22,900 nt of DNA from JAIEPW01 sp964406035 (GTDB lineage: Bacteria > Acidobacteriota > Terriglobia > Bryobacterales > Bryobacteraceae), in NCBI GenBank assembly GCA_964406035.1, contig CAYOQB010000087.1:1-22900 (forward strand). Direction: 5' to 3'. Below, one piece after another: positions 7,689 through 14,801 of the stretch. Position 1 is the first letter of the stretch. Each line of letters begins with the position of its first letter. The notes below the pieces were generated by a model that saw only the letters and a list, made by a program, of their open reading frames with translations, did no database searches and was not told the DNA's origin. Both the position numbers and the translations under genes were made by a program.

Positions 7689-8303
7689 ATGCAGAACTCG
7701 GTTCTCGTTCCGATGGTAGTGGAGCAGACGTCCCGCGGTGAGCGCGCCTTCGACATCTACTCGCGCCTGCTCAAGGAGAACATCATCTTCCTCGGGACGC
7801 CGATCGACGATAACGTCGCCAACCTGATCATCGCTCAGATGCTGTTCCTGGCCGCCGAGGACCCGGAGAAGGATATTTCGCTGTACATCAACTCTCCGGG
7901 CGGTTCCATCACGGCCGGACTGGCGATCCTGGACACGATGAATCTGGTGGAGCCGGACATCACCACCTTCTGCGTGGGTCAGGCCGCTTCCATGGCCGCG
8001 GTGCTGCTTGCCTGCGGCACCAAGGGCAAGCGCTATACGCTGCCGCACTCCCGCATCCTGATCCACCAGCCGTCGATGAGCGGGCTGGCAGGTCAGGCCA
8101 CCGATATCGATATCTATGCTCGCGAGATTCTGCGCATGCGCGAGAACCTGAACAAGATCCTGGCCGATGCCACGGGACAGCCGGTGGAGCAGATCGCCCG
8201 CGACGTGGAGCGCGATTACATCATGGAAGCCGATAACGCCGTGAACTACGGCATGGTGGACCGCATTATCAGCAGCCGTGAACTGACTCCGATTCCCAAG
8301 TAA
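7689..8303 (+). CDS. clpP: ATP-dependent Clp protease proteolytic subunit
   Basis: The 204-residue protein is a canonical ClpP serine protease, which forms a two-ring 14-mer and degrades proteins fed by ClpX, ClpA or ClpC. The catalytic triad is S101 (GQAASMAAV), H126 (LIHQPSMSG) and D176 (DVERD). The oxyanion-region motif INSPGGS lies at 68-73. The start is ATG 7689 because it follows AAGGAG (7679-7684) at 4 bases, although the frame is open further upstream. A strong terminator follows at 8327-8358. The usual neighbours tig and clpX are absent, so this is a stand-alone copy, possibly one of several paralogues. A TATGAT at 7630-7635 may be its -10, but I see no good -35. Confidence 0.95.
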   Translation: MQNSVLVPMVVEQTSRGERAFDIYSRLLKENIIFLGTPIDDNVANLIIAQMLFLAAEDPEKDISLYINSPGGSITAGLAILDTMNLVEPDITTFCVGQAASMAAVLLACGTKGKRYTLPHSRILIHQPSMSGLAGQATDIDIYAREILRMRENLNKILADATGQPVEQIARDVERDYIMEADNAVNYGMVDRIISSRELTPIPK

Positions 8304-8326
8304 GCACGGGTTGCGAGGGGAAGACG

Positions 8327-8358
8327 AAAGCGGCGGACCGGAAGGTCCGCCGCTTTTT
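8327..8358 (+). terminator. Rho-independent terminator of clpP
   Basis: A perfect 13-base-pair stem (8327-8339 with 8344-8356) closes on a GGAA tetraloop of the stable GNRA type and runs into TTTTT (8354-8358). It begins 24 bases after the clpP stop. On the other strand the 3' side is only TTTC, so it would be weaker for the convergent TPR gene. Confidence 0.9.
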
Positions 8359-8370
8359 AGCAGGCTGGTC

Positions 8371-9639
8371 CTACTGTTGCGGGGTCGCCTTGGCGAACTT
8401 CTCGACTTCGGCCAATTGGCGCCGGACAGTCTCCGCTTCCTTGGCATTCGGCGCGGCTTCGAGGAACGACTTCAGGTGCTGCGCCGCCTCCCCGTACTCC
8501 GCCTTCTGCGCCAGGATGATCCCCAGAACATAGCTCGCCTTAGGCAAGCGGCGCTGCTTATCCATCTTGAGGAACTCGCGGCAGCTCTTTTCCGCCGCCG
8601 GCAAGTCATTCAGGTTCAGGCGGGCGATCGCATTGAAGTAGAAAGCGTGAGGGAAGTCGAATGGATTCAAGCGGATGATGGTATCCGTGGTATCCGCGAC
8701 ATCCTTCCAGTTGGCCTCGCGCACGGCGATCATGTACAACCCTTCGTAGGGCGGCACCAGCTTGGAATCGGCCGCAAGAGCCGACTGATAGGCCTTGCGG
8801 GCCTCCTCGTACTCCTTGCGGGCTTCGTAGGTGCGGCCCAGGGCGCTCCACGCCACCGCGTACTTGGGATAGATCTCGACCGCCTTGGCCAGCTCGCGCT
8901 GAGCGTCGTCGTACTTCTGCTTGTCGAAGGCCTTGCGGCCCTTCTCGAACGCTTTCTGCGCTTCCTTAGGGGCCGCCGCGGTGGTCGCGCTGACGGTGAG
9001 TCCCTGGACGTTGCCCATGCGGTGCATCAGAATGATGCCGAGGTCGGGGTTGTCGAACGCGCGGCGGTTGGCCAGCGTGACCACATCGCTGCGGAAGCCG
9101 GGGAGCTGAGCGCGAAGTTCGCAGCCGAACAGGTCCCGTTCGCTGATGCCCTGATTGGGGCCGTTGGCGCCGTTCAGGCCGCCGAAGCTGCCCTGCGAGG
9201 CGCCGCTCATGGTGCCGTCGAAGCTGCCCTGGCTGGCGTCCATGAACATGTTGGCGTTGCGTCCCAGCTCGATGTTGAAGCTGCCCTTGGCGTTGGTGAA
9301 GCCTTCCACCCGGGCCACGCCGTTACAGACGCGCTCGATGGCGACAGGCTCGGGCAGGGGCGATCCGTCGGCCATCTGCACTTTGCCGGAAAGGAAGATC
9401 GGCCGCCGCATCTCGGGGAATTGCTGCCCGGGCTGGCCACCTGGGAATTGCCCTGGCTGACCGGGGCGTCCGGGGATGTTGCCGGGCGTTCCGCCCGGGC
9501 TGCCCGGGCCGGGGGTTCCGCCAGGCGTGGGGCCGGGGGTTCCACCGGGTGTGCCGCCGGGCGCTGGTTGCTGGCTGCTGGCCATGCCGGTTCCCAGGAT
9601 GCCAGCCAGAATGAAAATCGCTAAACCTTGCTTCCGCAT
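8371..9639 (-). CDS. Secreted Pro/Gly-rich TPR protein with carboxypeptidase-regulatory-like domain
   Basis: The 422-residue exported protein starts with a signal peptide (about 1-22). Next comes a Pro/Gly-rich, collagen-like stretch at 25-75 made of GGTPG, PGQ and similar units. A beta-sandwich of the carboxypeptidase-regulatory type follows at about 80-210 (SGKVQMADGSPLPEPV... GFTNAKGSFNIELG), with C105 and C173 able to form a disulfide. Residues about 222-415 form several TPR-type helical pairs. The sandwich contains a duplicated ASQGSF (135-140 and 147-152). Such proteins are common in Acidobacteriota, and their partners are unknown. ATG 9639 is chosen because GGAG precedes it and a good promoter ends about 27 bases upstream. 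A TTG further upstream in the same frame overlaps that promoter. Confidence 0.85.
   Translation of the reverse strand: MRKQGLAIFILAGILGTGMASSQQPAPGGTPGGTPGPTPGGTPGPGSPGGTPGNIPGRPGQPGQFPGGQPGQQFPEMRRPIFLSGKVQMADGSPLPEPVAIERVCNGVARVEGFTNAKGSFNIELGRNANMFMDASQGSFDGTMSGASQGSFGGLNGANGPNQGISERDLFGCELRAQLPGFRSDVVTLANRRAFDNPDLGIILMHRMGNVQGLTVSATTAAAPKEAQKAFEKGRKAFDKQKYDDAQRELAKAVEIYPKYAVAWSALGRTYEARKEYEEARKAYQSALAADSKLVPPYEGLYMIAVREANWKDVADTTDTIIRLNPFDFPHAFYFNAIARLNLNDLPAAEKSCREFLKMDKQRRLPKASYVLGIILAQKAEYGEAAQHLKSFLEAAPNAKEAETVRRQLAEVEKFAKATPQQ
9415..9567 (-). repeat. Collagen-like Pro/Gly-coding repeat tract
   Basis: Irregular tandem copies of 9- to 15-base units rich in CCC/GGG encode GGTPG, PGPTPG, PGQPGQ and similar peptides within the TPR gene. 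The tract is nearly pure Pro, Gly, Thr, Gln and Ser. It is likely to be flexible or polyproline-like and prone to length change by slippage. Confidence 0.7.
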
Positions 9640-9672
9640 AGAGCTCCAGAAGCCCCCTTCCGCGTGCTTCCG

Positions 9673-9700
9673 ATTATACTCCCGGGGCAACCGGGGTCAA
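9673..9700 (-). promoter_or_regulatory. Sigma70-type promoter of the TPR gene
   Basis: On the minus strand TTGACC (9695-9700) and TATAAT (9673-9678) are separated by 16 bases, matching consensus at 11 of 12 positions. Transcription would start near 9666 and give a 27-base leader to ATG 9639 with GGAG before it. This is the best promoter in the window. Confidence 0.75.
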
Positions 9701-9743
9701 CCGCCTGTGTGCCGCATTGGGGCGAAACGGCCCGGAAGCGAGG

Positions 9744-10511
9744 TTAGCGGGACGCGGTGGCCGCACCCACCAGTTGGTCTTCGATCCGGATATGGTCGAG
9801 CTGACCGCGCCGTTTTCCGCCGGTGATCACGAAGGTATAGGTCTTGCCCGCCTCGATGTTGGCGTTGGCGATCCGCATGGCCCGGCCCCGCTCGTTCTCC
9901 CGGCCGATCTCGATGGCGGCGGCGGGGTCCACGGTCTTATAGTCGCTGCCGCTGTTGTAATCGACGCCGTCGAAGATCGCTTCGTCCCGTCCGGGGACGC
10001 CGACGCGGATCTCGCCCACTCCCGGCGCGGCATGGACAATGCGGACGCGCGCCCGGCCGGCATCGGGTTGCACCAGGTTGTCATTGAGGGCGAGCAGCGC
10101 CACGCTGCCGTCCTCCTTGCGGACAGCGACGAGGGTGTGGCGGTCTCCGTCGCCCAGTCCTTCGCTGTTGCTGGCCATGGAGTCGGTTTTTCCGCTGGCG
10201 CGCAGGGAGAAGGTCCGCCGCTCGCCCGGCAGTTCCTGATACGGAGTGACGGTCTTATAAGCGACGCCGCTGAACGCCGCCTGGTCACCGAACCACAGAT
10301 CCGCGCTGGCGAGCATCGGGTCGGCGTTGATGAACCGCACCAGCGCCTTGTCGCGCTTGGCCGCGCTTTCGCTGGACGGCGCGGTGGAGGCCGCGCCCCC
10401 GGCGGTGCTCTTGGACGCTTCGTCGGTCTGCCGCGCCGTCCCGCAGCCGGCGATCGCGAAGGCGGCCGTCAGTAAAAATCCACAAGCAGCTTGTTTCTTC
10501 CGGAGTGTCAT
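9744..10511 (-). CDS. DUF4397-domain lipoprotein
   Basis: The 255-residue protein has a lipoprotein signal with IAGC (C23 lipidated). A low-complexity Ser/Ala linker reaches to about residue 53. Two DUF4397-like beta-domains follow: the first begins at VRFINADPMLASADLWF (58-74), the second at VRIVHAAPGVGEIRVGV. The 'V.F.nA.P......V.V' opening of each is the family hallmark. DUF4397 domains occur in exported surface proteins and their ligand is unknown. GGAGGG lies 5 bases before ATG 10511, supporting the start. It follows the amidinotransferase gene after about 106 bases on the same strand. Two short 5-base-pair inverted repeats lie in that gap, but they lack T-runs and do not make a convincing terminator. 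Confidence 0.85.
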   Translation of the reverse strand: MTLRKKQAACGFLLTAAFAIAGCGTARQTDEASKSTAGGAASTAPSSESAAKRDKALVRFINADPMLASADLWFGDQAAFSGVAYKTVTPYQELPGERRTFSLRASGKTDSMASNSEGLGDGDRHTLVAVRKEDGSVALLALNDNLVQPDAGRARVRIVHAAPGVGEIRVGVPGRDEAIFDGVDYNSGSDYKTVDPAAAIEIGRENERGRAMRIANANIEAGKTYTFVITGGKRRGQLDHIRIEDQLVGAATASR

Positions 10512-10617
10512 CGTATCCCTCCGCGGGTGAATCCCGCCTCACCTAAGAGGTGCGTTTGGGGGATAACGTTGCGAAGCCGCAGCGCGAGACCGCGGCCGGG
10601 TACCCTGAAAACGGTAC

Positions 10618-11757
10618 TCAGAAGTAGGATTGCAGCGTTCCGCGCCGCCGGATGTCGAGCGTCGCGCAGTGGAAGGCCCCGCCGAACGGGGAATAGTAGA
10701 GGAAGTTGCACGGGATCGGCTCGAACCCGTGTTCCTTCAACAAGCGGATCATCGATTCCTGGCACCGCTCCACTACGATCCGCTTCTCATCCAGGCTGAG
10801 CACGTTCAGAGCGATCCACTTGCTGCACATGTTGGCATGGGTCAAGGCGTAGTCGGCCAGCGTGCCCTTGGAGGGGATCGGGTCCGGAGTGGGGGCCACG
10901 ATCACATCCCAGTTCTTGAACATCGACGGCAGTTTCCTGGGATCGATGTAATCCGGATTCACCAGGACTTTGCCGGGCGCGAGCGGGATGAAGGTGGTGT
11001 CGATGTGCATCGGGTCCGGACATTTGGTTTCGAGCACATGAATGCGGATCTCGTCTCCCAGGTGGCGCTGCATCCAGCGAACGCCCTGCATGTTGGTGAC
11101 GTTGCTGAGCTGCACGAACCAGTCCCGTCCGCAGCGCATGAAGTCGGCGGCGTCGAAAACCACTTCGGATTCGTTGATGACGTAGCGCAGCGGCTCGCCT
11201 TTCTTGGGGGCCTGGAACTTCTCGTCGTAGAGCGAGTCGAGCAGCATGGGTTTGGGCGCGGAACTCCAGCGCGCGCCCTGGTCGAAGTACTCCTGGAACA
11301 ACTTGCGGTAGGCGTAGCCTTCGAAGAAGCGGGAGCGCCAGCCCATGGGAGTTTCGACGATGTCGTTGCCGGCGACGATGAAGCCGTCGCGCGGGCAGGC
11401 GATGCAGAAGCCCTGGCTGCGCCAGAACGGCGTCTTGGTGTTGCGCTGGAAATCGTAGGCGTCGGGGCGGCGGACGGTGATGCCCTGGCTCTTGAGGATC
11501 TGGATAAACTCGTCCAGGTTCTTCTGGGCGGCATCCACCATGAACTTGGGGTAGCGGCGTCCGGCAGCGAAGCCATGCAGCCGCCGCGACATTGGATCGG
11601 CATTGAACGTAACCGAGACGTGGTGCGGCGGGATGGTGGCGTAGTCGAGGGAGCCGACGATCACTTCCTCGAGCGGATCCCATTCGTTCCAGGAATTGAC
11701 GGGGCAAACCGCAGAGGCGGCGTGTTGGGACGCAGTTTCAGCCTTGGTTTCGAGCAT
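10618..11757 (-). CDS. Glycine amidinotransferase-like enzyme
   Basis: The 379-residue protein matches the amidinotransferase family (AGAT, StrB, CyrA), which moves the amidino group of arginine to an amine acceptor through a covalent cysteine intermediate. The opening CPVNSWNEWDPLEEVIVG (18-35) and the ending RRRGTLQSYF are close to the animal glycine amidinotransferase pattern as I know it. The catalytic residues are visible: C364 (GGAFHCATLD), H251 (PMHIDTTF) and an Asp in FDAADF (D202 by spacing). The acceptor cannot be read from sequence; glycine is only the nearest guess. No creatine, homoarginine or antibiotic genes lie nearby. It starts 62 bases after the anti-sigma gene on the same strand, so it may be part of that operon. 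The ATG has no obvious ribosome binding site. Confidence 0.85.
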   Translation of the reverse strand: MLETKAETASQHAASAVCPVNSWNEWDPLEEVIVGSLDYATIPPHHVSVTFNADPMSRRLHGFAAGRRYPKFMVDAAQKNLDEFIQILKSQGITVRRPDAYDFQRNTKTPFWRSQGFCIACPRDGFIVAGNDIVETPMGWRSRFFEGYAYRKLFQEYFDQGARWSSAPKPMLLDSLYDEKFQAPKKGEPLRYVINESEVVFDAADFMRCGRDWFVQLSNVTNMQGVRWMQRHLGDEIRIHVLETKCPDPMHIDTTFIPLAPGKVLVNPDYIDPRKLPSMFKNWDVIVAPTPDPIPSKGTLADYALTHANMCSKWIALNVLSLDEKRIVVERCQESMIRLLKEHGFEPIPCNFLYYSPFGGAFHCATLDIRRRGTLQSYF

Positions 11758-11798
11758 TTTCGAGAGTCGCCGGAAGTTTCAGGATACCCCAGGCGGGT

Positions 11799-11816
11799 CG
11801 CCGGGAGGTCCCGGCG
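11799..11816 (-). other. GC-rich hairpin between anti-sigma and amidinotransferase genes
   Basis: CGCCGGG (11799-11805) pairs perfectly with CCCGGCG (11810-11816) around a 4-base loop, immediately after the anti-sigma stop. No T-run follows on the minus strand, so it is not a standard terminator. It could slow read-through or protect the 3' end of the upstream message. Confidence 0.4.
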
Positions 11817-11819
11817 GGC

Positions 11820-12584
11820 TTAGCTCTTCAATGCCGCGAGGATCTCGGATACTTCGGGGGCCAGGGCCAGCATCGCCTGCGTATTCTGCTCGCGAGGCAT
11901 GTCGGAAACCACGTAAGCCATGTAGTCGCCGCTCTCGATGGCAGCCGTTTGGAACTGGCGGCTGGCGGCGCTGTAAACCGGGATCCCGGAGGCCATTACC
12001 GAGGGCACCAGGTTGTGACGCACGAACGACTCGTCCTGCGTTTTGCGAACCACGATCACGGAGAGCAGCTTCGCGTCGGACTTGAGCTGGAAGTGAACGA
12101 ACTTGCGCCCGGCGCGCTTGCAGACGTGGGCGCCGTAGATGCGGAACTCGCCCGGCGCGCGGCTGGAGACCACCTGCAGCAGGGACTGGTACCGCGGCGG
12201 CAGCGCCTGCGCCGCTTCCTCGAGCTTGGGCAGCGTTTTGGGAACGCGGCCGTAGTGGGAGCAGTGGATATGATCGTCCAGGCCGGCCTTGAGCGGCGTC
12301 GCGACGGTTTGCAGGGTGGAAGCGATGAAGGATTCCTGATCGTCGACGGTGACGCGGAGCCTGCCTACCTGATAGAGAACGGCCGCGCCAGCGCACAACA
12401 CCAGCATCGCGGCGGCGGGGACCCACGGAGATCGCCAGCCGAAACGCGGGGCCGCCGTTCGCGCGTCGAGCCGCTGCCGGACCCGCACCTGCAGCTCCGG
12501 CGGGACCGGCTCACTTTTCACCGCGCTGCGCAGGCGGGCGAGCATTTCGTTGTTCATGCCTGTATCCATGTTGTCTTTGTTCAT
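11820..12584 (-). CDS. Anti-sigma factor, single-span membrane protein
   Basis: The 254-residue protein is translationally coupled to the ECF sigma gene: its ATG overlaps the sigma TGA (ATGA at 12581-12584). It has a short cytosolic N-terminal domain (1-52) that would hold the sigma factor, one membrane span at about 54-74 and a periplasmic sensor domain of about 180 residues. The N-terminus lacks the HxxxCxxC zinc motif of ZAS-type anti-sigma factors. The periplasmic part instead has a compact HIHCSH cluster (105-110) and another cysteine, C155 (HVCKR), so it might sense metal or redox state; this is inference. The same frame is open upstream inside the sigma gene, but the coupled ATG 12584 is the natural start. 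No homologous signal is recognised. Confidence 0.8.
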   Translation of the reverse strand: MNKDNMDTGMNNEMLARLRSAVKSEPVPPELQVRVRQRLDARTAAPRFGWRSPWVPAAAMLVLCAGAAVLYQVGRLRVTVDDQESFIASTLQTVATPLKAGLDDHIHCSHYGRVPKTLPKLEEAAQALPPRYQSLLQVVSSRAPGEFRIYGAHVCKRAGRKFVHFQLKSDAKLLSVIVVRKTQDESFVRHNLVPSVMASGIPVYSAASRQFQTAAIESGDYMAYVVSDMPREQNTQAMLALAPEVSEILAALKS

Positions 12585-13186
12585 GCGCCTTGCTCCCGGG
12601 CGGCGGTTCTGCCGATTCCGTATGATTGCGCTACTTCCAGAAGTTGCTCCCGCAGCAGCTTGCGGCCGCGGCTCAATCGGGACATCACGGTGCCGATGGG
12701 GACGGCGAGAATTTCCGCGGCGTCCTTGTAGGCAAACTCTTCCACATCCACCAGCAAGACCACGGCCCGGAAGTCGGCCGGAAGGCGGTCCAGCGCGCGC
12801 AGGATCTCGCCATCGGTGAGGCTCTCCGGAATCGGCGTGGGGGCGATCAGATTCGTCTCCAGGAACTCTTCGGTGTCCTTTAGCAGAGGGAAACGGAACC
12901 ACTTACGGCGGTGGTGGTTGACGCAATGGAACAGGATCTTGAACAACCAAGCCCGGCAGTTGGTGCCCTTTTCAAAGCGGTGGAAGGACTTCCAGGCCTG
13001 GAGGTAGACTTCCTGGACGACGTCCTCGGCGCGGGTGCGATCCCCGAGAATGCGGGTGGCGGTGCGGAACAGGTCGTTCAGATGCGGCATGGCCGCGGCA
13101 TCGAACTCCAGCCGGTCGGCATCGGGGGTGATGGCGGCGGAGAGATCGCCGGTGTTGGCGTGAGGGCTGCCTGGCTCGTCGCTCAT
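12581..13186 (-). CDS. ECF-family RNA polymerase sigma factor
   Basis: The roughly 201-residue protein has the two domains of extracytoplasmic-function sigma factors. Region 2 includes DVVQEVYLQAWKSFHRF and a CRAWLFKILFHCVNHHRR segment, which melt and recognise the -10. Region 4 includes LPADFRAVVLLVDVEEFAY and the helix-turn-helix AAEILAVPIGTVMSRLSRGRKLL, which binds the -35. It lacks region 3, as expected. The start is placed at ATG 13186 because GGAG lies 6 bases upstream. ATG 13198 and 13216 in the same frame are possible but have weaker or no ribosome binding sites. It is followed by its anti-sigma factor with a 4-base overlap, so it is presumably released by an envelope signal and may control its own operon. 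Confidence 0.92.
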   Translation of the reverse strand: MSDEPGSPHANTGDLSAAITPDADRLEFDAAAMPHLNDLFRTATRILGDRTRAEDVVQEVYLQAWKSFHRFEKGTNCRAWLFKILFHCVNHHRRKWFRFPLLKDTEEFLETNLIAPTPIPESLTDGEILRALDRLPADFRAVVLLVDVEEFAYKDAAEILAVPIGTVMSRLSRGRKLLREQLLEVAQSYGIGRTAAREQGA

Positions 13187-13341
13187 CCACGTCTCCATTG
13201 CCTTCGAAGCGGCCATACGCGGGTGTGATCCCGACGGTTGCGCATATTATTCCCAGGCTTTTGCAATTCTCTTTTCCAGACCCAACAGTTCAGCTAAACA
13301 CCTTTCGGGCGCGGGCGCAAAGGGTGTTGCATACTAAGCGA

Positions 13342-13366
13342 ACGCCCCTCCGGGCAGGAGGGGCGT
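13342..13366. other. Perfect 10-base-pair hairpin 3' of the DM13-like gene
   Basis: ACGCCCCTCC (13342-13351) and GGAGGGGCGT (13357-13366) form a perfect stem around GGGCA. It lies 15 bases beyond the stop of the DM13-like gene and before the sigma operon. Neither strand shows a good T-run afterwards, so it is either an atypical terminator or a 3' stabilising stem. Confidence 0.5.
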
Positions 13367-13380
13367 CCGCGACTAAGTGC

Positions 13381-13785
13381 TTACTTCACAGCAGATTGGA
13401 AGGAGGCCTCGCCCAGCAGGACTTCCGCCCAGGCGCAGTAAACCTGCACCTTGGCGATGTCCTTGACGTAGGCGGGCACCATCACTTCACGCTTCTCGCC
13501 GGCCTTGATCTTGAACGCGTCCAGGGTGTAGACGGTTCCCTTGGAGTCGACGACGCGCCAGGTGGGAGCGGGAGTATCCGGGACCTTGAACTCGGGAGTG
13601 ACGCGGAGAATGCTCTTGCCGCTCTCGGTGGTGTGGATCGCCATTCCGGTGTTGGCCTTGGGGCCCTGGAACTGGCTGGTGGTGTGCGGTCCGCCCTTTT
13701 CGGCGGCAGCGGCCTGGCTGGCAACGCCGGCTGCGAGGGCGCAGGCCAGCGTGAAGACAGAAAACAAGCGGGAGATGCGAAGCAT
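13381..13785 (-). CDS. Secreted DM13-like domain protein
   Basis: The 134-residue exported protein has a signal peptide (about 1-28, ending ASQAAAA). The remaining domain resembles DM13: a SGKSILRVTPEFKVPDTPAP opening and a closing VQVYCAWAEVLLGEASF strand that holds the family's lone cysteine, C117. DM13 domains are proposed redox or electron-transfer modules that act outside the cell, but this is not proven. The gene starts 35 bases after the VOC-protein gene on the same strand with AAGGA about 11 bases before its ATG, so it probably belongs to the aquaporin-GMC-VOC operon. A stable hairpin follows its stop. DM13 is my best reading; the similarity is moderate. Confidence 0.7.
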   Translation of the reverse strand: MLRISRLFSVFTLACALAAGVASQAAAAEKGGPHTTSQFQGPKANTGMAIHTTESGKSILRVTPEFKVPDTPAPTWRVVDSKGTVYTLDAFKIKAGEKREVMVPAYVKDIAKVQVYCAWAEVLLGEASFQSAVK

Positions 13786-13820
13786 AATGTGTTTTTTCCT
13801 TTTGTGCTGAGTGAGATGGG

Positions 13821-14801
13821 TTAAGGCTCGACGATTTCGACGGCGTGGCCGTCGGGATCGCGAACCAGGATCGACCGGCGGAATCCCAGTGCCGGGTCCG
13901 GGAGTTCGACAACTCCGGGAGACACGAAAGCCGCTCGGCCGGTACGGAGGCGGCGTTCGGCGTCAGCAGAGCTGATTCCGGAGAGCCGCGTTTGCCAGTG
14001 GATGAGGTCGTTGGACTTCACCTCTGGCGGAAAGGGACGCCCGTCGCGGGGCGACAGGTATTCCAGAAACTCGACGCCGGGACCGGATGCGCCGCGAAGC
14101 GAAGTGATCCGCAGCCGCGCGCCGAACACGTTGTTCAGCCGCTCCTGCTCCGGTCCGTAGTTTTCGCTCTCTCCGGCGATCTTCATTCCCAGCGTGTCGC
14201 GATAGAACCGCAAACTTGCCTCTGTGTCGGAAATCACGATGGCGGTGTGGTCTATTCCAAGAAACAGCGCATTGGATGGGCGATGCCACTTGGGATCGCC
14301 CTTGCCTTCGGGGAACTCGAGCACTTCCAGCGCGTGGCCGTCCGGATCGCGGAAATAGAAGGCGCGAATTCCGCCGGCGTTTTTGTTCCATGCCGGCAGC
14401 GTCTGCGGACCCGCGGATGCATGTTTCACCTTGTGCCGCCGCAGATGCCGATAGGCCTCATCCATGTCGCGGGTGATCATGGCAATGTGCTGGAACCAGC
14501 GGTCGTTGCTGCGCTGGTCGGGCGGCGCGGGGCGTCCTGCCGGCGCCAGGAACTCGGTCAGCTCGATGGACTCGCTGCCGAGGCGAAGTTTCGCGCGGCG
14601 AAGCCGGACGCCGAAGACTCCGGTCATGTGCTCGTACTCGGGACCCGCAACTTCCAGTTCGGAGAGCTTCTCGAAGCCCAGCACCCGGGTGTAGAACTCG
14701 ACCGACCGGTCGAGGTCGGAAACGGTCATTCCCACCGACTCCACCGCGACCTCCGCGCCCAGGCGCAGGGTCAGGAACAAGGCTGCCGCCGCCAGTCTCA
14801 C
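13821..14801 (-). CDS. Exported double VOC (glyoxalase/bleomycin-resistance superfamily) protein
   Basis: The 326-residue protein has two vicinal-oxygen-chelate modules, at about 17-155 and 170-326. Each ends with a metal-ligand glutamate strand (FRDPDGHALEVLEF and VRDPDGHAVEIVEP). The second module opens with IDHTAIVISD, keeping the usual metal histidine. The first opens with ESVGMTVSDLD and lacks it, although FQHIAMITRD in mid-module supplies another His. The first 16 residues (RLAAAALFLTLRLGAE) look like a signal peptide. The start is GTG 14801, which overlaps the TGA of the GMC gene (GTGA). The frame extends further upstream, but there it is antisense-like sequence inside the GMC gene. 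Substrate unknown. The coupling to GMC suggests the two work in one pathway. Confidence 0.8.
   Translation of the reverse strand: MRLAAAALFLTLRLGAEVAVESVGMTVSDLDRSVEFYTRVLGFEKLSELEVAGPEYEHMTGVFGVRLRRAKLRLGSESIELTEFLAPAGRPAPPDQRSNDRWFQHIAMITRDMDEAYRHLRRHKVKHASAGPQTLPAWNKNAGGIRAFYFRDPDGHALEVLEFPEGKGDPKWHRPSNALFLGIDHTAIVISDTEASLRFYRDTLGMKIAGESENYGPEQERLNNVFGARLRITSLRGASGPGVEFLEYLSPRDGRPFPPEVKSNDLIHWQTRLSGISSADAERRLRTGRAAFVSPGVVELPDPALGFRRSILVRDPDGHAVEIVEP

Noticed and set aside
8311..9624. Long open frame on the plus strand opposite the TPR gene
   Set aside because: It has no recognisable domain, is made of Arg/Leu/Val/Gly-rich sequence typical of antisense reading in high-GC DNA, and covers the clpP terminator.
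10630..11823. Long plus-strand open frame opposite the amidinotransferase gene
   Set aside because: It is antisense to a gene with all catalytic residues in place, and its composition is that of a shadow frame.
13217..13340. ECF-type autoregulatory promoter before the sigma gene
   Set aside because: GGAA-like and GTC-like elements can be found on the minus strand, but their spacing is wrong for ECF promoters and a TAATAT nearby has no -35 partner.
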